Below, in pieces: positions 1 to 9,203 of a stretch of 64,000 nucleotides of DNA. Below the pieces are notes generated by a model that saw nothing but the letters and a program-made list of their open reading frames with translations, made no database searches and had not been told where the DNA came from. The stretch's first letter is position 1. Each line of letters starts with the position of its first letter. Where the stretch lies: the NCBI RefSeq assembly GCF_024505145.1, contig NZ_JANIAA010000042.1, forward strand, positions 1 through 64,000, in the 5' to 3' direction. A program made the position numbers and the translations under genes. This stretch comes from Streptomyces rugosispiralis (GTDB lineage Bacteria; Actinomycetota; Actinomycetes; Streptomycetales; Streptomycetaceae).

Positions 1-910
1 CCGGCCCGGCGGGCGTCTCGACCTCGAGCAACTGCACCGCGTGCCGCCCGAGCTGGGCGACGAGCGTGCCCGGCAGCCACGGCTCGCCGTCGTCGTCCGC
101 CCCGGCCGTACGCTCCAGCAGCGCCTCCAGCGAGGGCCGGTCGTCCGGGACCTTCTTCAGGCAGTCGGTGACGAGGTCCCGCAGCCCCTCCGGCAGCCCC
201 TCCAGGTCCGGCTCCTCCTGGGCGATGCGGTACATCACCGCGTGCACCCCGCTGTCGGCCGTACCGAAGGGCTGACGTCCGGTGGCGGCGTAGGCGAGCA
301 CCGAGCCGAGGCAGAAGACATCGCTGGCCGGGGTGACCCGCTCGCCGCGCACCTGCTCGGGTGACATGAAGCCGGGCGATCCGACGACCGCGCCGCTGCG
401 CGTGAGGATGCCGTCGGTGACGGTCTCCAGCGCCCGTGCGATACCGAAGTCGATGACGCGCGGACCGTCGATGGTGACCAGGACGTTGGACGGTTTGAGG
501 TCACGGTGGACGAGCCCGGCGTCGTGGATGTCGTGGAGCGCCTGCGTCAGGCCGTGGGCCAGGATGCGGACGGTCCGCTCGGGCAGCCGGCCCGACTCGG
601 CGACGATCGCGTGCAGGGAGGGACCGGCGATGTAGCCGGTGGCGACCCACGGGGTGGCGGCCTCGGTGTCGGCGTCCAGCACCGGCGCGGTCCACGCGCC
701 CCCGACCCGCTGTGCGGCCCGCACCTCCTGTTTGAACCGCCGCCGGAATTCGGCCTGTTGGGCGAGCTCGGTCTGGACGAGCTTCACCGCCACCGTGCGC
801 CCGCGTGCCGAATGAGCCAGGAACACCCGGCCCATGCCACCCGCGCCAAGACGCCGGAGCAGCCGGTACTCACCGATCCAGCGAGGGTCCTCGGCCCCCA
901 GTTCTTCCAT
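1..910 (-). CDS. Serine/threonine protein kinase, N-terminal part (3' end outside window)
   Basis: Reading leftwards from the ATG at 908-910 gives an uninterrupted eukaryotic-type (Hanks) kinase domain that runs off the left edge at about residue 303. Visible motifs are the glycine loop GAGGMGRVF (about residues 22-30), the ATP-anchoring lysine in VAVK (about 43), the catalytic loop HRDLKPSN (about 136), the metal-binding DFG (about 154) and the SPE of the activation segment. It should phosphorylate Ser/Thr on partner proteins. What follows the kinase domain (membrane segment, PASTA or other sensor) cannot be seen. It is transcribed divergently from the aminotransferase at 1275. The kinase call is firm; the specific role is unknown. 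Confidence 0.93.
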   Translation of the reverse strand, partial: MEELGAEDPRWIGEYRLLRRLGAGGMGRVFLAHSARGRTVAVKLVQTELAQQAEFRRRFKQEVRAAQRVGGAWTAPVLDADTEAATPWVATGYIAGPSLHAIVAESGRLPERTVRILAHGLTQALHDIHDAGLVHRDLKPSNVLVTIDGPRVIDFGIARALETVTDGILTRSGAVVGSPGFMSPEQVRGERVTPASDVFCLGSVLAYAATGRQPFGTADSGVHAVMYRIAQEEPDLEGLPEGLRDLVTDCLKKVPDDRPSLEALLERTAGADDDGEPWLPGTLVAQLGRHAVQLLEVETPAGP

Positions 911-1274
911 GCGTCGATCGTCCCTTCCCCGTGAATCCCCCTGATCAGCCCCCCGGAGAGAATAAGGGCGGCCGAGAGCGAAGTGGACGACGCGGACGAT
1001 CCGTTATCGGTTCCGTATCCGTCCTGTGTCACTCCCGAGCCGGAGAACCGTCACTCCCGAGCCGGGGGACGGAATCCGGGAGCTCCGGAGGGGACCGCAG
1101 GGGGCGAAATCCGGACAGCCGTACCCCGATCACCGGCGACGCCCACCGGGCCACCGCCGCCCGGCAGGATGTCGGCGTACGACCCGAAACCCGGACAGGC
1201 TGTCGGTGCCGGGCGCGGGGCCGGGGTCCGTACCCTGGTGCCGCCCCGACCCGCGAGCGATCCGAGGTACGAAC
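911..1274. other. Intergenic region between divergent kinase and aminotransferase genes
   Basis: About 360 bases with no convincing gene; it should hold both divergent promoters. A 16-base direct repeat (gtcactcccgagccgg) occurs at 1028-1043 and 1050-1065 with a 22-base period. I saw no hairpin terminator. Confidence 0.5.
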
Positions 1275-2636
1275 GTGTCCGTGCAGCCCAGCCCCGACCA
1301 CGCGGCCGGCGCCGCCGTCAAGGCCGCCGACCGTGCGCATGTCTTCCACTCCTGGTCCGCGCAGGGCCTGATCGACCCCCTCGCCGTCGCGGGCGCCGAA
1401 GGCTCGTACTTCTGGGACTACGACGGCAACCGCTACCTCGACTTCTCCTGCCAGCTGGTGAACACCAACATCGGCCACCAGCACCCCAAGGTCGTGGCCG
1501 CGATCCAGGAGCAGGCCGCGAAGCTGTGCACCATCGCGCCGGGCTTCGCCGTGGACGTGCGGTCCGAGGCGGCGCGGCTGGTGGCCGAGCGCACCCCCGG
1601 CGACCTCGACAAGATCTTCTTCACCAACGGCGGCGCCGAGGCGGTGGAGAACGCGGTCCGCATGGCCCGGCTGCACACCGGCCGCGCCAAGGTGCTCTCC
1701 GCCTACCGCTCGTACCACGGCGCCACCGCCGCCGCGATCAACCTCACCGGCGACCCCCGCCGCTGGCCCTCCGACACCGCCTCGGCGGGCGTGGTGCACT
1801 TCTGGGCGCCGTTCCTCTACCGCTCGCCGTTCCACGCGGACAGCGAGTCGCAGGAGTGCGAACGCGCGCTGCGCCACCTCGAGGACACCATCGCCTTCGA
1901 GGGTCCGCGGACCATCGCAGCGATCATCCTGGAGACCATCCCCGGCACCGCCGGGATCATGGTCCCGCCGCCCGGCTATCTGGCCGGGGTCCGGGAGATC
2001 TGCGACCGCTACGGCATCGTGTTCATCCTGGACGAGGTCATGGCCGGCTTCGGCCGCACCGGCCACTGGTTCGCGGCCGACCACTTCGGCGTCACCCCGG
2101 ACCTGCTGACCTTCGCCAAGGGCGTCAACTCCGGCTATGTGCCGCTCGGTGGCGTCGCGATCTCCGCCGAGATCGCCGCGACCTTCGACCAGCGCCCCTA
2201 CCCGGGCGGGCTCACCTACTCCGGCCACCCGCTGGCCTGCGCCTCGGCCGTCGCGACGATCAACGCGATGGCGGACGAGGGGATCGTGGAGAACGCCGCC
2301 GCGATCGGGGAGAACGTGATCGGCCCCGCGCTGCGGGAGATCGCCGAGCGCCACCCCTCGGTCGGCGAGGTGCGCGGCCTCGGCGTCTTCTGGGCGCTGG
2401 ACCTGGTCAAGGACAAGGAGACCCGCGAACCGCTCGTGCCGTACAACGCGGGCGGAGCGGACAACCAGCCGATGGCCGACTTCGCGGCGGCCTGCAAGCG
2501 CGGCGGTCTGTGGCCCTTCGTGAACATGAACCGCACCCATGTCGTGCCGCCGTGCACCGTCACCGAGGCCGAGGCCAAGGAGGGTCTGGCGATCCTGGAC
2601 GAGGCGCTGAACGCGGCCGACGCGCACACCTCGTAG
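1275..2636 (+). CDS. Class III (omega) aminotransferase, PLP-dependent
   Basis: A 453-residue fold-type I aminotransferase of the class III family, which moves amino groups from omega-amino acids or amines to a keto acid with pyridoxal phosphate. The family signature with an acidic residue binding the cofactor ring (IVFILDEVMAGFGRTG) is followed by the Schiff-base lysine in FAKGVNSGYVPLGG (about residue 282). The GTG at 1275 is chosen because GAGG at 1264-1267 lies 7 bases upstream and similarity to the family starts there; the open frame extends further upstream without homology. A hairpin and then a GntR/FCD regulator follow on the same strand, suggesting local control. The substrate (GABA, beta-alanine, taurine or a diamine) cannot be decided from sequence. 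Confidence 0.9.
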   Translation: MSVQPSPDHAAGAAVKAADRAHVFHSWSAQGLIDPLAVAGAEGSYFWDYDGNRYLDFSCQLVNTNIGHQHPKVVAAIQEQAAKLCTIAPGFAVDVRSEAARLVAERTPGDLDKIFFTNGGAEAVENAVRMARLHTGRAKVLSAYRSYHGATAAAINLTGDPRRWPSDTASAGVVHFWAPFLYRSPFHADSESQECERALRHLEDTIAFEGPRTIAAIILETIPGTAGIMVPPPGYLAGVREICDRYGIVFILDEVMAGFGRTGHWFAADHFGVTPDLLTFAKGVNSGYVPLGGVAISAEIAATFDQRPYPGGLTYSGHPLACASAVATINAMADEGIVENAAAIGENVIGPALREIAERHPSVGEVRGLGVFWALDLVKDKETREPLVPYNAGGADNQPMADFAAACKRGGLWPFVNMNRTHVVPPCTVTEAEAKEGLAILDEALNAADAHTS

Positions 2637-2749
2637 CGGCCGCCGGTACCGGCTTCCCGGCGCTGCCCGTTTGCCCCTGGGCGGCCGCCCGACCACCGCC
2701 CGACGGCTGCCCGGTGTAGACCATGGCCGCACTCTGCGTGTTCCGCGCA

Positions 2750-2781
2750 ACGGCCCTCGCATATCGTGATGCGAGGGCCGT
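2750..2781 (+). terminator. Hairpin after aminotransferase (terminator or operator)
   Basis: A perfect 13-base inverted repeat (arms 2750-2762 and 2769-2781, loop ATCGTG) is followed by a pyrimidine run (ccgctttctt). It sits between the aminotransferase and the GntR gene, so it can act as terminator. Its symmetry just upstream of a GntR regulator also makes it a possible operator. Confidence 0.6.
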
Positions 2782-2823
2782 CCGCTTTCTTACACCGACG
2801 GCCGTGGAAGGAGACGGTCCTCG

Positions 2824-3558
2824 ATGCCCGTGCCCGGCACCAGCCCGGTCAAGCGGAACACCCTGCGGCAGCAGATCGCCGACGCGCTCTGTGACGAGGT
2901 GCTCGCGGGCAGGCTCCCTGCGGGGCGCCAGTTCACCGTCAAGGAGATCGCCCAGCAGTACGGCGTCTCCGCGACCCCCGTCCGGGAGGCGCTGCTGGAC
3001 CTGTGCTCCCAGGGGCTGCTCGATGTCGAGGAGCACCGGGGCTTCAGGGTCCACGAGTTCACCATCGGCGACTTCCGGCACATGGTGGACGCCCGCACGA
3101 TGGTGGTGGAGGGCGTCTTCCGGCACTACGTCGAGCAGACGCTGAACGCCATGACACCGCAGGCGCTGTCCTCGGTGCGGCGCCGGGCCGAGGAGGCCGA
3201 GCGGGCCGCCCGCTCCGGCGACCTGGACATCCTCATCGGCTACGACCTGCGCTTCTGGCGGGAGATCTGCGGGCTGGTCGGCAATCCGTACGTGTCGGAC
3301 TTCCTGCAGCGGCTGCGGGTGCAGACCTGGGTGTTCACGGTGCCGTACCTGCGGCGCGTACCCGATCTGCGGGGCCTGCTGTGGACGGGGCACTGCGAGC
3401 TCACGGCGGCGGTCACCCGGGGGGATCCCCATGACTCGGAGCGGCTCATAGCGGCGTACAACACGCATTTCCGTGCGCTGATCGAGCGGTTGGTGACGGG
3501 GGAGGAGACGCGCTCGCAGAGCCGGGCGGGGGCCGAGCCGGAAGTCAACTCCCCCTGA
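2824..3558 (+). CDS. GntR-family transcriptional regulator (FCD subfamily)
   Basis: A 244-residue regulator. Residues about 10-75 are a GntR winged helix-turn-helix, including TVKEIAQQYGVSATPVREAL and the wing GLLDVEEHRGFRVHEF. The rest is an all-helical FCD ligand domain (MVDARTMVVEGVFRHYV onward), which in this family binds small carboxylates or amino-acid-like ligands, often around a metal. A GGAAGGAG ribosome site lies before the ATG. Position right after the aminotransferase suggests it senses a related metabolite and controls that gene, which is inference. Confidence 0.9.
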   Translation: MPVPGTSPVKRNTLRQQIADALCDEVLAGRLPAGRQFTVKEIAQQYGVSATPVREALLDLCSQGLLDVEEHRGFRVHEFTIGDFRHMVDARTMVVEGVFRHYVEQTLNAMTPQALSSVRRRAEEAERAARSGDLDILIGYDLRFWREICGLVGNPYVSDFLQRLRVQTWVFTVPYLRRVPDLRGLLWTGHCELTAAVTRGDPHDSERLIAAYNTHFRALIERLVTGEETRSQSRAGAEPEVNSP

Positions 3559-3700
3559 TCTCCTCCTGAACTCTTCGCGAACTCCATCCGATCCACGGGC
3601 CCCGGCCCCCCAGGGCGGGCGTCCCGCGCTCTTCGCGCCGCGTACGTGGGGCATTACGCTGGGCCGACCATCGACCGTACGGATACGAGAGTGAGATCGC

Positions 3701-4351
3701 GTGGCATGTGACCTCTGGCTGGTCCCCCTCGTCGATGTGCTGTGCCACAGCCCCGACAACCCCTTCGCCGAAGAGATCGCCGCGTACGACAAGGCGCTCA
3801 GTGATGCCGGTCTGCCGCCCGTGCCCGTCTTCAGCTATATGCCGGGTCTTTCCGGGGATGTCGCGCCGGTGGCCGGTTTCGACTACGACGCGCTGCACTT
3901 CCTCCGCCGCGCCTATCTGCTCCAGCTGTGCGGGCTCGCGGTGACGCCGGTGGACGAACTCGGCGGGGACTACGAGCAGTTGCTGGAGATGTTCGAGCCC
4001 ACGGCCCAGCAGTCGCATCTGGTGTGGCACTACGACCACGCGGGCGCGTACGTCCCCGTCGACTTCCAGAGTCCGCTGTCCAACGACGAACTCCTTGAGG
4101 GCGGCGGCCCGTTGGGCTCCAGCCATGGGCTGCTGCGCGAGCTGGAGGCGGTCGGCCCGGCGCTCGGCATCGACCCGTCCAACCCCCCGGCCGCCCCCGC
4201 GCCCCCGGCCCGCCCCACGAGCCTGGAGGAGCCGGCGGCGTCGGTCCCGTACGAGGACAGCCCCTTCGCCCGGGAGCGCCATGTGTGGCTGGGCCTGCAC
4301 GCGGCGGCGACGCGCAGCCTGGGCCAGGGCTCGATGATCGTCTTCAGCTGA
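3701..4351 (+). CDS. Conserved hypothetical protein
   Basis: A 216-residue protein starting at GTG 3701 with GAGAGTGAGA upstream. It has no signal peptide or membrane segment; the N-terminus (MACDLWLVPLVDVLCHSPDNPF) is hydrophobic but folded-looking. A central stretch QQSHLVWHYDHAGAYVPVDF is rich in His and aromatic residues. Before the C-terminus there is a Pro/Ala linker (about 160-175). I do not recognise a domain. It looks like a streptomycete housekeeping hypothetical, and its convergent neighbour at 4383 lies only 31 bases away. Confidence 0.75.
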   Translation: MACDLWLVPLVDVLCHSPDNPFAEEIAAYDKALSDAGLPPVPVFSYMPGLSGDVAPVAGFDYDALHFLRRAYLLQLCGLAVTPVDELGGDYEQLLEMFEPTAQQSHLVWHYDHAGAYVPVDFQSPLSNDELLEGGGPLGSSHGLLRELEAVGPALGIDPSNPPAAPAPPARPTSLEEPAASVPYEDSPFARERHVWLGLHAAATRSLGQGSMIVFS

Positions 4352-4382
4352 CCAACGTCCCCGGGAGGCCCCGCGGCCGTCA

Positions 4383-5117
4383 TCAGCGGGGCGGCTCGGG
4401 AGGACGCTGCCGCGGCATATTGGGCCGGGCGGGGCCCGGCGGCAGCGGAAAGCGGTTCGCGGGGCTCCCGCTGTCCGGACGGGAGCCCTGGGCCATCAGC
4501 GACTGCGTGACCAGCGGCGCCGAACCGGATCCGAAGTCCACCATCCAGCCCGCCGTCTCGGCCCGCACCAGCTCCGACACGTCCTCGCAGAACCGCCGCA
4601 GCACCGACAGACACCGCTCCACGGCCTCGCTCGCGGTGCCCTCGGTCGGGCCCAGCACCTCCCGCACGCTCTCCGACGCCCAGTCGAACTGCAGCGCCTC
4701 CAGCCGCCGCTGCACCGCCTGCGCCGTGGCCATGTCCCGCATCCAGCCGGACGTCAGCCCGAAGAACCGGTCGCCGCCGACGCACGCGACCGCCAGCAGC
4801 AGCGCCAGCGCGCCCCATCCGGCGCCGCCGTCCAGCGTCCCGTTCAGGTCCAGCAGCGGCAGTACGGCCCCCACGACCCCCGCCACCGCGGCCCCCACCC
4901 GCAGCACCCGGGCTGCCCGCCGCTTCCACACCCGGTCGGCGAGGTACCACCCGGCGACCTCCAGCGCGCCCTCCTCGACCCACTGGTACAACTCGTCGAG
5001 CCGCTCCGCCGGCTCCCCCCAGTCGCCGTGCGGGAAGGGTCGGCCGAGCAGGTCGCCCTGGATCCTCGCGCCCTCCTGCCGAGGGAGCCCCTCGGGCTGC
5101 ATCTCCGGCTGACTCAC
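4383..5117 (-). CDS. SLATT-like two-transmembrane protein
   Basis: A 244-residue protein with two adjacent hydrophobic segments (VLRVGAAVAGVVGAVLPLL at about 70-88 and WGALALLLAVACVGG at about 101-115), flanked by helical cytoplasmic parts and a Pro-rich tail. The layout (helix, two TM, long helix with WMRDMATAQAVQRRLEALQFDWAS) matches the SLATT family, two-TM proteins often linked to nucleotide-sensing conflict systems. No CD-NTase, SLOG or other partner is adjacent, so a defence role is not supported here. The family assignment is by pattern and should be tested with a profile search. Confidence 0.6.
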   Translation of the reverse strand: MSQPEMQPEGLPRQEGARIQGDLLGRPFPHGDWGEPAERLDELYQWVEEGALEVAGWYLADRVWKRRAARVLRVGAAVAGVVGAVLPLLDLNGTLDGGAGWGALALLLAVACVGGDRFFGLTSGWMRDMATAQAVQRRLEALQFDWASESVREVLGPTEGTASEAVERCLSVLRRFCEDVSELVRAETAGWMVDFGSGSAPLVTQSLMAQGSRPDSGSPANRFPLPPGPARPNMPRQRPPEPPR

Positions 5118-5344
5118 CGTGCGACTCCCTCTGCGGCGGCGTTTCTCCTGCGCGCGGCTGGCGCGCGACCACCATTCCTACCGCCGAACGGCTGGCCACG
5201 AGGACCCGGTCACCGGATTTCAGCCCGTAGGGGCTGCCCCATCGGGTATAGGACCGCCCATTCCTCACCCAAAAGAGTGCCCCCGCTCACGGCGCAGGGG
5301 CTCGCACGCGGCCCCCACCGCGCAGCGCCTGCCGCCCCAGGCAA

Positions 5345-5350
5345 TAGGCT
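5345..5350 (+). promoter_or_regulatory. -10 element TAGGCT of leaderless purD
   Basis: TAGGCT fits the streptomycete TAnnnT -10 consensus and is followed by exactly 7 bases before the GTG of purD. With no Shine-Dalgarno sequence this predicts a leaderless mRNA. The same arrangement appears before the genes at 18720 and 19676. Confidence 0.65.
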
Positions 5351-5357
5351 GCCTGTC

Positions 5358-6623
5358 GTGAAGGTCCTCGTCATCGGCGGCGGCGCCCGCGAACATGCCC
5401 TGTGCCGCGCTCTCTCCCTCGACCCCGACGTCACCGCTCTGCACTGTGCCCCCGGCAACGCCGGCATCGCCGAGGTGGCCGAGCTGCACGCGGTCGACGC
5501 GCTCGACGGTGCAGCCGTCGCCGACCTCGCCGCCTCCCTGGGCGCGGGCCTGGTGGTCGTGGGGCCGGAGGCCCCGCTCGTGGCGGGGGTGGCCGACGCC
5601 GTGCGCGAGCGCGGGATCCCGGCCTTCGGGCCGTCCGCGGAGGCCGCGCGGCTGGAGGGCTCCAAGGCGTTCGCCAAGGACGTGATGGCGGCGGCGGGCG
5701 TGCCCACCGCCCGCGCCTATGTGTGCACCAGCCCCGCCGAGGTCGACGAGGCGCTGGACGCCTTCGGCCCGCCGTACGTCGTCAAGGACGACGGCCTCGC
5801 CGCGGGCAAGGGCGTCGTGGTGACCGAGGACGTCGAGGCCGCCCGCGCCCACGCGCTGGCCTGCGGCCGGGTGGTGATCGAGGAGTTCCTGGACGGCCCG
5901 GAGGTCTCCCTCTTCGCGATCACCGACGGCGAGACCGTGGTCCCGCTCCAGCCCGCCCAGGACTTCAAGCGCGCCCACGACGGCGACGAGGGCCCGAACA
6001 CCGGCGGCATGGGCGCGTACTCCCCGCTGCCCTGGGCGGATCCCGCCCTGGTGGACGAGGTCGTGGCCACGGTCTGCCGGCCCACCGTGGACGAGCTGCG
6101 CCGCCGCGGCACGCCCTTCTCCGGGCTGCTGTACGCGGGCCTGGCGATCACCTCGCGCGGCGTGCGCGTGATCGAGTTCAACGCGCGCTTCGGCGACCCG
6201 GAGACCCAGGTGGTCCTGGCCCGGCTGAAGACCCCGCTGGCCGCGGTGCTGCTCGCCGCCGCCACCGGCCGTCTGGCGGCCGAGCCGCCGCTGCGCTGGA
6301 GCGACGGCGCCGCCGTGACCGTGGTCGTCGCCTCGCACAACTACCCGGGCACCCCCCGCACCGGCGACCCGATCACCGGGCTGGACGAGGTGGCCGAGAA
6401 GGACGGCCCCAAGGCGTACGTCCTGCACGCGGGCACCAAGCGGGACGGCGCGTCCGGCGAGGTGGTGAGCGCGGGCGGCCGGGTGCTCTCCGTCACCGCG
6501 ACCGGCTCCGACCTGGTGAAGGCGCGTGAGCGGGCGTACCGCGCGGTGGGCCGGATCGGCCTGGAGGGCTCCCACCACCGCTCGGACATCGCGGCGAAGG
6601 CGGCCGCCGAGGCGGATTCGTAG
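5358..6623 (+). CDS. purD: Phosphoribosylamine-glycine ligase (GARS)
   Basis: This 421-residue ATP-grasp enzyme makes glycinamide ribonucleotide from phosphoribosylamine, glycine and ATP, the second step of de novo purine synthesis. The start KVLVIGGGAREHAL is the classic N-terminal nucleotide-binding motif, followed by an ATP-grasp domain (SKAFAKDVMAAAGVPTA, YVVKDDGLAAGKGV, GPNTGGMGAYSP) and the metal-binding loop EFNARFGDPETQ. Length matches PurD. The frame is open far upstream, but GTG 5358 is where homology begins and it has a promoter element 7 bases upstream. Other purine genes follow on the same strand at 12625, 14820-18027 and 19676-22346. Confidence 0.97.
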   Translation: MKVLVIGGGAREHALCRALSLDPDVTALHCAPGNAGIAEVAELHAVDALDGAAVADLAASLGAGLVVVGPEAPLVAGVADAVRERGIPAFGPSAEAARLEGSKAFAKDVMAAAGVPTARAYVCTSPAEVDEALDAFGPPYVVKDDGLAAGKGVVVTEDVEAARAHALACGRVVIEEFLDGPEVSLFAITDGETVVPLQPAQDFKRAHDGDEGPNTGGMGAYSPLPWADPALVDEVVATVCRPTVDELRRRGTPFSGLLYAGLAITSRGVRVIEFNARFGDPETQVVLARLKTPLAAVLLAAATGRLAAEPPLRWSDGAAVTVVVASHNYPGTPRTGDPITGLDEVAEKDGPKAYVLHAGTKRDGASGEVVSAGGRVLSVTATGSDLVKARERAYRAVGRIGLEGSHHRSDIAAKAAAEADS

Positions 6624-6685
6624 AAGGTTCGCCGGGAGACGCCGAAGGTTCGCCGGGAGACGCCAAGGGTTCGCCGAGAGACGCT
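6623..6685. repeat. Three tandem 21-base repeats
   Basis: Two identical copies (6623-6643 and 6644-6664) of gaaggttcgccgggagacgcc and a third diverged copy (6665-6685) start inside the purD stop codon and extend into the spacer. They would not interrupt a coding frame if translated (period is a multiple of three). No terminator hairpin is obvious here. Confidence 0.85.
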
Positions 6686-6989
6686 GTAAGAAGTGTCTCA
6701 ACCGGGGGTTCGAGCGGGCCGGTGAACGGTCGGGAGGCCGTTTCCGCCTGTTCACACGGGGCCTGGCGTCGCCATCGCGAAGTTCCCGGTTTTGCCCAAG
6801 GCCATTCCATTGGGTGAGCGGTTCCGCATCCTGCTGACGCACGCCCGGCCCCCAACTAGTGTGCCGCTCAGGCGAGGTGCGGCAACTGGCCCACCGGCAT
6901 TGCGGAGTCGGTGGCCGGTGCGACAGTGGGTGGGGAAGGAAACAACGCCGCCGTCGTCCGCTGTTCAAACACCGGCCGGACAGTAGGGG
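6686..6989. other. Spacer upstream of the M48-like gene
   Basis: About 300 bases without a supported gene. It should contain the promoter of the gene at 6990. Nothing else stands out apart from the tandem repeats at its left end. Confidence 0.4.
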
Positions 6990-8930
6990 GTGATGAGAAC
7001 CGTGGCAGGTCCCGAAGCAGGTGCCCTGGAGGCGCGTGCCCGCGCCCTCGCGGTACTACGCATCCGGAGCACCGCGCTCGCGGTCGCACTCCTCCCGGCC
7101 GCCGCCGCCGTCGTGCTGCTGGCCGGAAGCGCCACCGGCAGCATCGGCGGCTCCCAGGACGAGGGCTGGACGGCCCTGCGCTGGGTGGTGACCGTGGGCG
7201 CCCTGGTGGTCCTGCTGCTGGCGGCGGCCGTGGCCGCCGTGGTCGTCCGGGCCAGGCCCGCGCTCACCCCGACGGTGCCCATCGCCGAGGAGACCGCGCC
7301 CGACCTCTATCAGCTGGTACGCGATCTGGCCGAGCGCCTGGAGGTCCCCGCGCCCTCGGCCATAGCGCTCACCCCCGACTGCGACAGCTGGCTGGAGGAC
7401 CGTACGCATCCGGCGCACGCCCACCGTCAGGAGCGCCGGGACCGCGGCGCCCTCGCGGTCGAGGAGCCCCGCCCGGTACGCGGCACCGGAGGGTCCGGCC
7501 CCGCCGCGGGCCCGGACCGGGTCGCGGACCGCCCCGAGCGGCGCGCCCCGCGGGCGCCGGTGCTGGTGATCGGCTCGCCGTTCCTGTGGTGGATGCGGGT
7601 CGCCGAGTTGCGCGCCCTGCTCGCCCCGGTGGTCGCGGGCACCGGCCCGTCCGTCCACCCCGACATAGCCTCCGCCCGCCGCTTCGTGCGCGGTCTCGAC
7701 GCCGCCGTGGCCGTCGCGGCCCGCGGCGGCGAGCCGTCGTCCGGGCCCGCGCCCGCCCTGGTGGCGGCGGTGCGCAGGCCCGCCTTCGGCTTCGTCGGCT
7801 GGGTCGCCCGGCTGCTGCTGCGCGGCTGCCGGGACCAGGCGGCCGAGATGGAGCGCGCGGTCGCCGCGGCCGCGTCCGAGCGGGCCCAGACGGTCGACTA
7901 CGGGCTGCGGATCGTCGCCCAGGAGCAGGTGGGCCTCGCCTACGCGGGCTGGGACCGGCTGCTGACCCGGGTCGCGCTGCCCGCCTGGCGGATGGGCCGC
8001 TGGCCCTCCCGGCTGGACGCGGGCGTGGTCTCGGCGCTCACCGAGCTCTCCCGCCGCGACCGGCTCGCCGAGGGGTTCACCTCCCGGCTGAGCGAGCGCC
8101 CGGCCTGCGACCTGCTGGAGGAGCCCGGGGTGATGGACGAGGCCACCTCGCTGCTCGCCGCCCGTCTCTTCCACGGCGGCCCGGCGGAGCCGGGGCCCGA
8201 CTGGTCCCCGGTCGACTGGGGCGCGTATCCGGAGGAGGTCGTGGACCGCAAGTGGCGGCAGGAGGCCGCCCGGCTGAACCGGCTCCTGGACGAGCGGGAC
8301 GACGCCCACGAGCCCGTCGGCGCCGCCCCCGCCCCGGCCCGCGCGAGCGGGCCGGGCCCGGCCACCCTGGCCCGGGTCATCGACCGGCTCACCGCCGCAC
8401 CGACCGGGCCCGCCGGCGGTTCCGACGGCGGCGCGGACGGTGGCTCCGAGGGCGGCGCGGACGGTGGCGCGGACGGTGGTTCCGAGGGCGGCACCGACGG
8501 TGGCTCCCGAAGCGGCGCCCCCCGCCTCGCCGCCCGGCTCAGCGTCGAGGTGGCCCGGGAGGAGGCCGCCGCCACCCGGGCGCACGGCCAGGGCCGCGCG
8601 GCGGGGGCCGAGGGGCCCGCGGGCGGCTCCGGCGGCGACCCGTGGATCGACGGCTTCGCCCCGGCGTTCCCGCTCCAGCCGCCCCGCACCGGCCGGGAGT
8701 TGCTCGCCGACCACGTCACCGCCATGGTCTGCTGCGCCGCCGTGGACACCGCGGGCGCGGCCCCCGGCCTCGACTGGCTCGACGGGCCCGCGCTGTTCGT
8801 CGGCGGGCGGCGGCGGGCCGATCTGGCGCAGCCGGTGCTGAGCCTGGTGGAGGACGGGGACGACGGGCCGCTGCGCGCCTGGCTCGGTGAGGTGGGGGTC
8901 CGCCCGGAGAAGCCCGTCCGGCTGGTCTAG
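6990..8930 (+). CDS. Membrane protein, probable inactive M48-peptidase-like
   Basis: A protein of about 646 residues with two N-terminal membrane helices (about 25-50 and 65-90), then a soluble domain. The stretch VLVIGSPFLWWMRVAELRALLAPVVAGTG has the layout that precedes and includes the zinc motif in M48 (HtpX/Ste24-like) peptidases, where one expects ELRAVLAHELxH; here AHELxH is replaced by APVVAG, so no catalytic zinc site remains. A low-complexity GGSDGGADGGSEGG linker lies at about 470-510. Start is GTG 6990 or ATG 6993 after GGGGG; GTG 7002 is also possible. The role is unknown. The M48 relation is inference and a structure prediction would decide it. Confidence 0.7.
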   Translation: MMRTVAGPEAGALEARARALAVLRIRSTALAVALLPAAAAVVLLAGSATGSIGGSQDEGWTALRWVVTVGALVVLLLAAAVAAVVVRARPALTPTVPIAEETAPDLYQLVRDLAERLEVPAPSAIALTPDCDSWLEDRTHPAHAHRQERRDRGALAVEEPRPVRGTGGSGPAAGPDRVADRPERRAPRAPVLVIGSPFLWWMRVAELRALLAPVVAGTGPSVHPDIASARRFVRGLDAAVAVAARGGEPSSGPAPALVAAVRRPAFGFVGWVARLLLRGCRDQAAEMERAVAAAASERAQTVDYGLRIVAQEQVGLAYAGWDRLLTRVALPAWRMGRWPSRLDAGVVSALTELSRRDRLAEGFTSRLSERPACDLLEEPGVMDEATSLLAARLFHGGPAEPGPDWSPVDWGAYPEEVVDRKWRQEAARLNRLLDERDDAHEPVGAAPAPARASGPGPATLARVIDRLTAAPTGPAGGSDGGADGGSEGGADGGADGGSEGGTDGGSRSGAPRLAARLSVEVAREEAAATRAHGQGRAAGAEGPAGGSGGDPWIDGFAPAFPLQPPRTGRELLADHVTAMVCCAAVDTAGAAPGLDWLDGPALFVGGRRRADLAQPVLSLVEDGDDGPLRAWLGEVGVRPEKPVRLV

Positions 8931-9203
8931 CGGTGCGGAGTCCGGCGAATACCGCTCCTATGTCCACCCTTGTCGCGCGTTCGGTGTCTGTTCCGGCAAT
9001 TTGGCGACTATCGGTGACGGAGTGGGTGCGCAATGTGATGTGCTTGGACCGGTCGCTGTCGCCCGGCCCAGGAGTTCCGGCCCAACCGGCCCGAACCGCA
9101 GGACCGGCCCCGCAGCCCGGCCCACAAGGCCGGACCCGCGGCGGTGCGGTGCGCGAGGACAGCGAGGCGTGGCGCCGCCGGGTACGCAGGGAGGGGAGCA
9201 GTT

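Noticed and set aside
983..2719. A 578-residue open frame overlapping the aminotransferase
   Set aside because: Arg/Pro-rich shadow in another frame; the aminotransferase has cofactor and substrate motifs.
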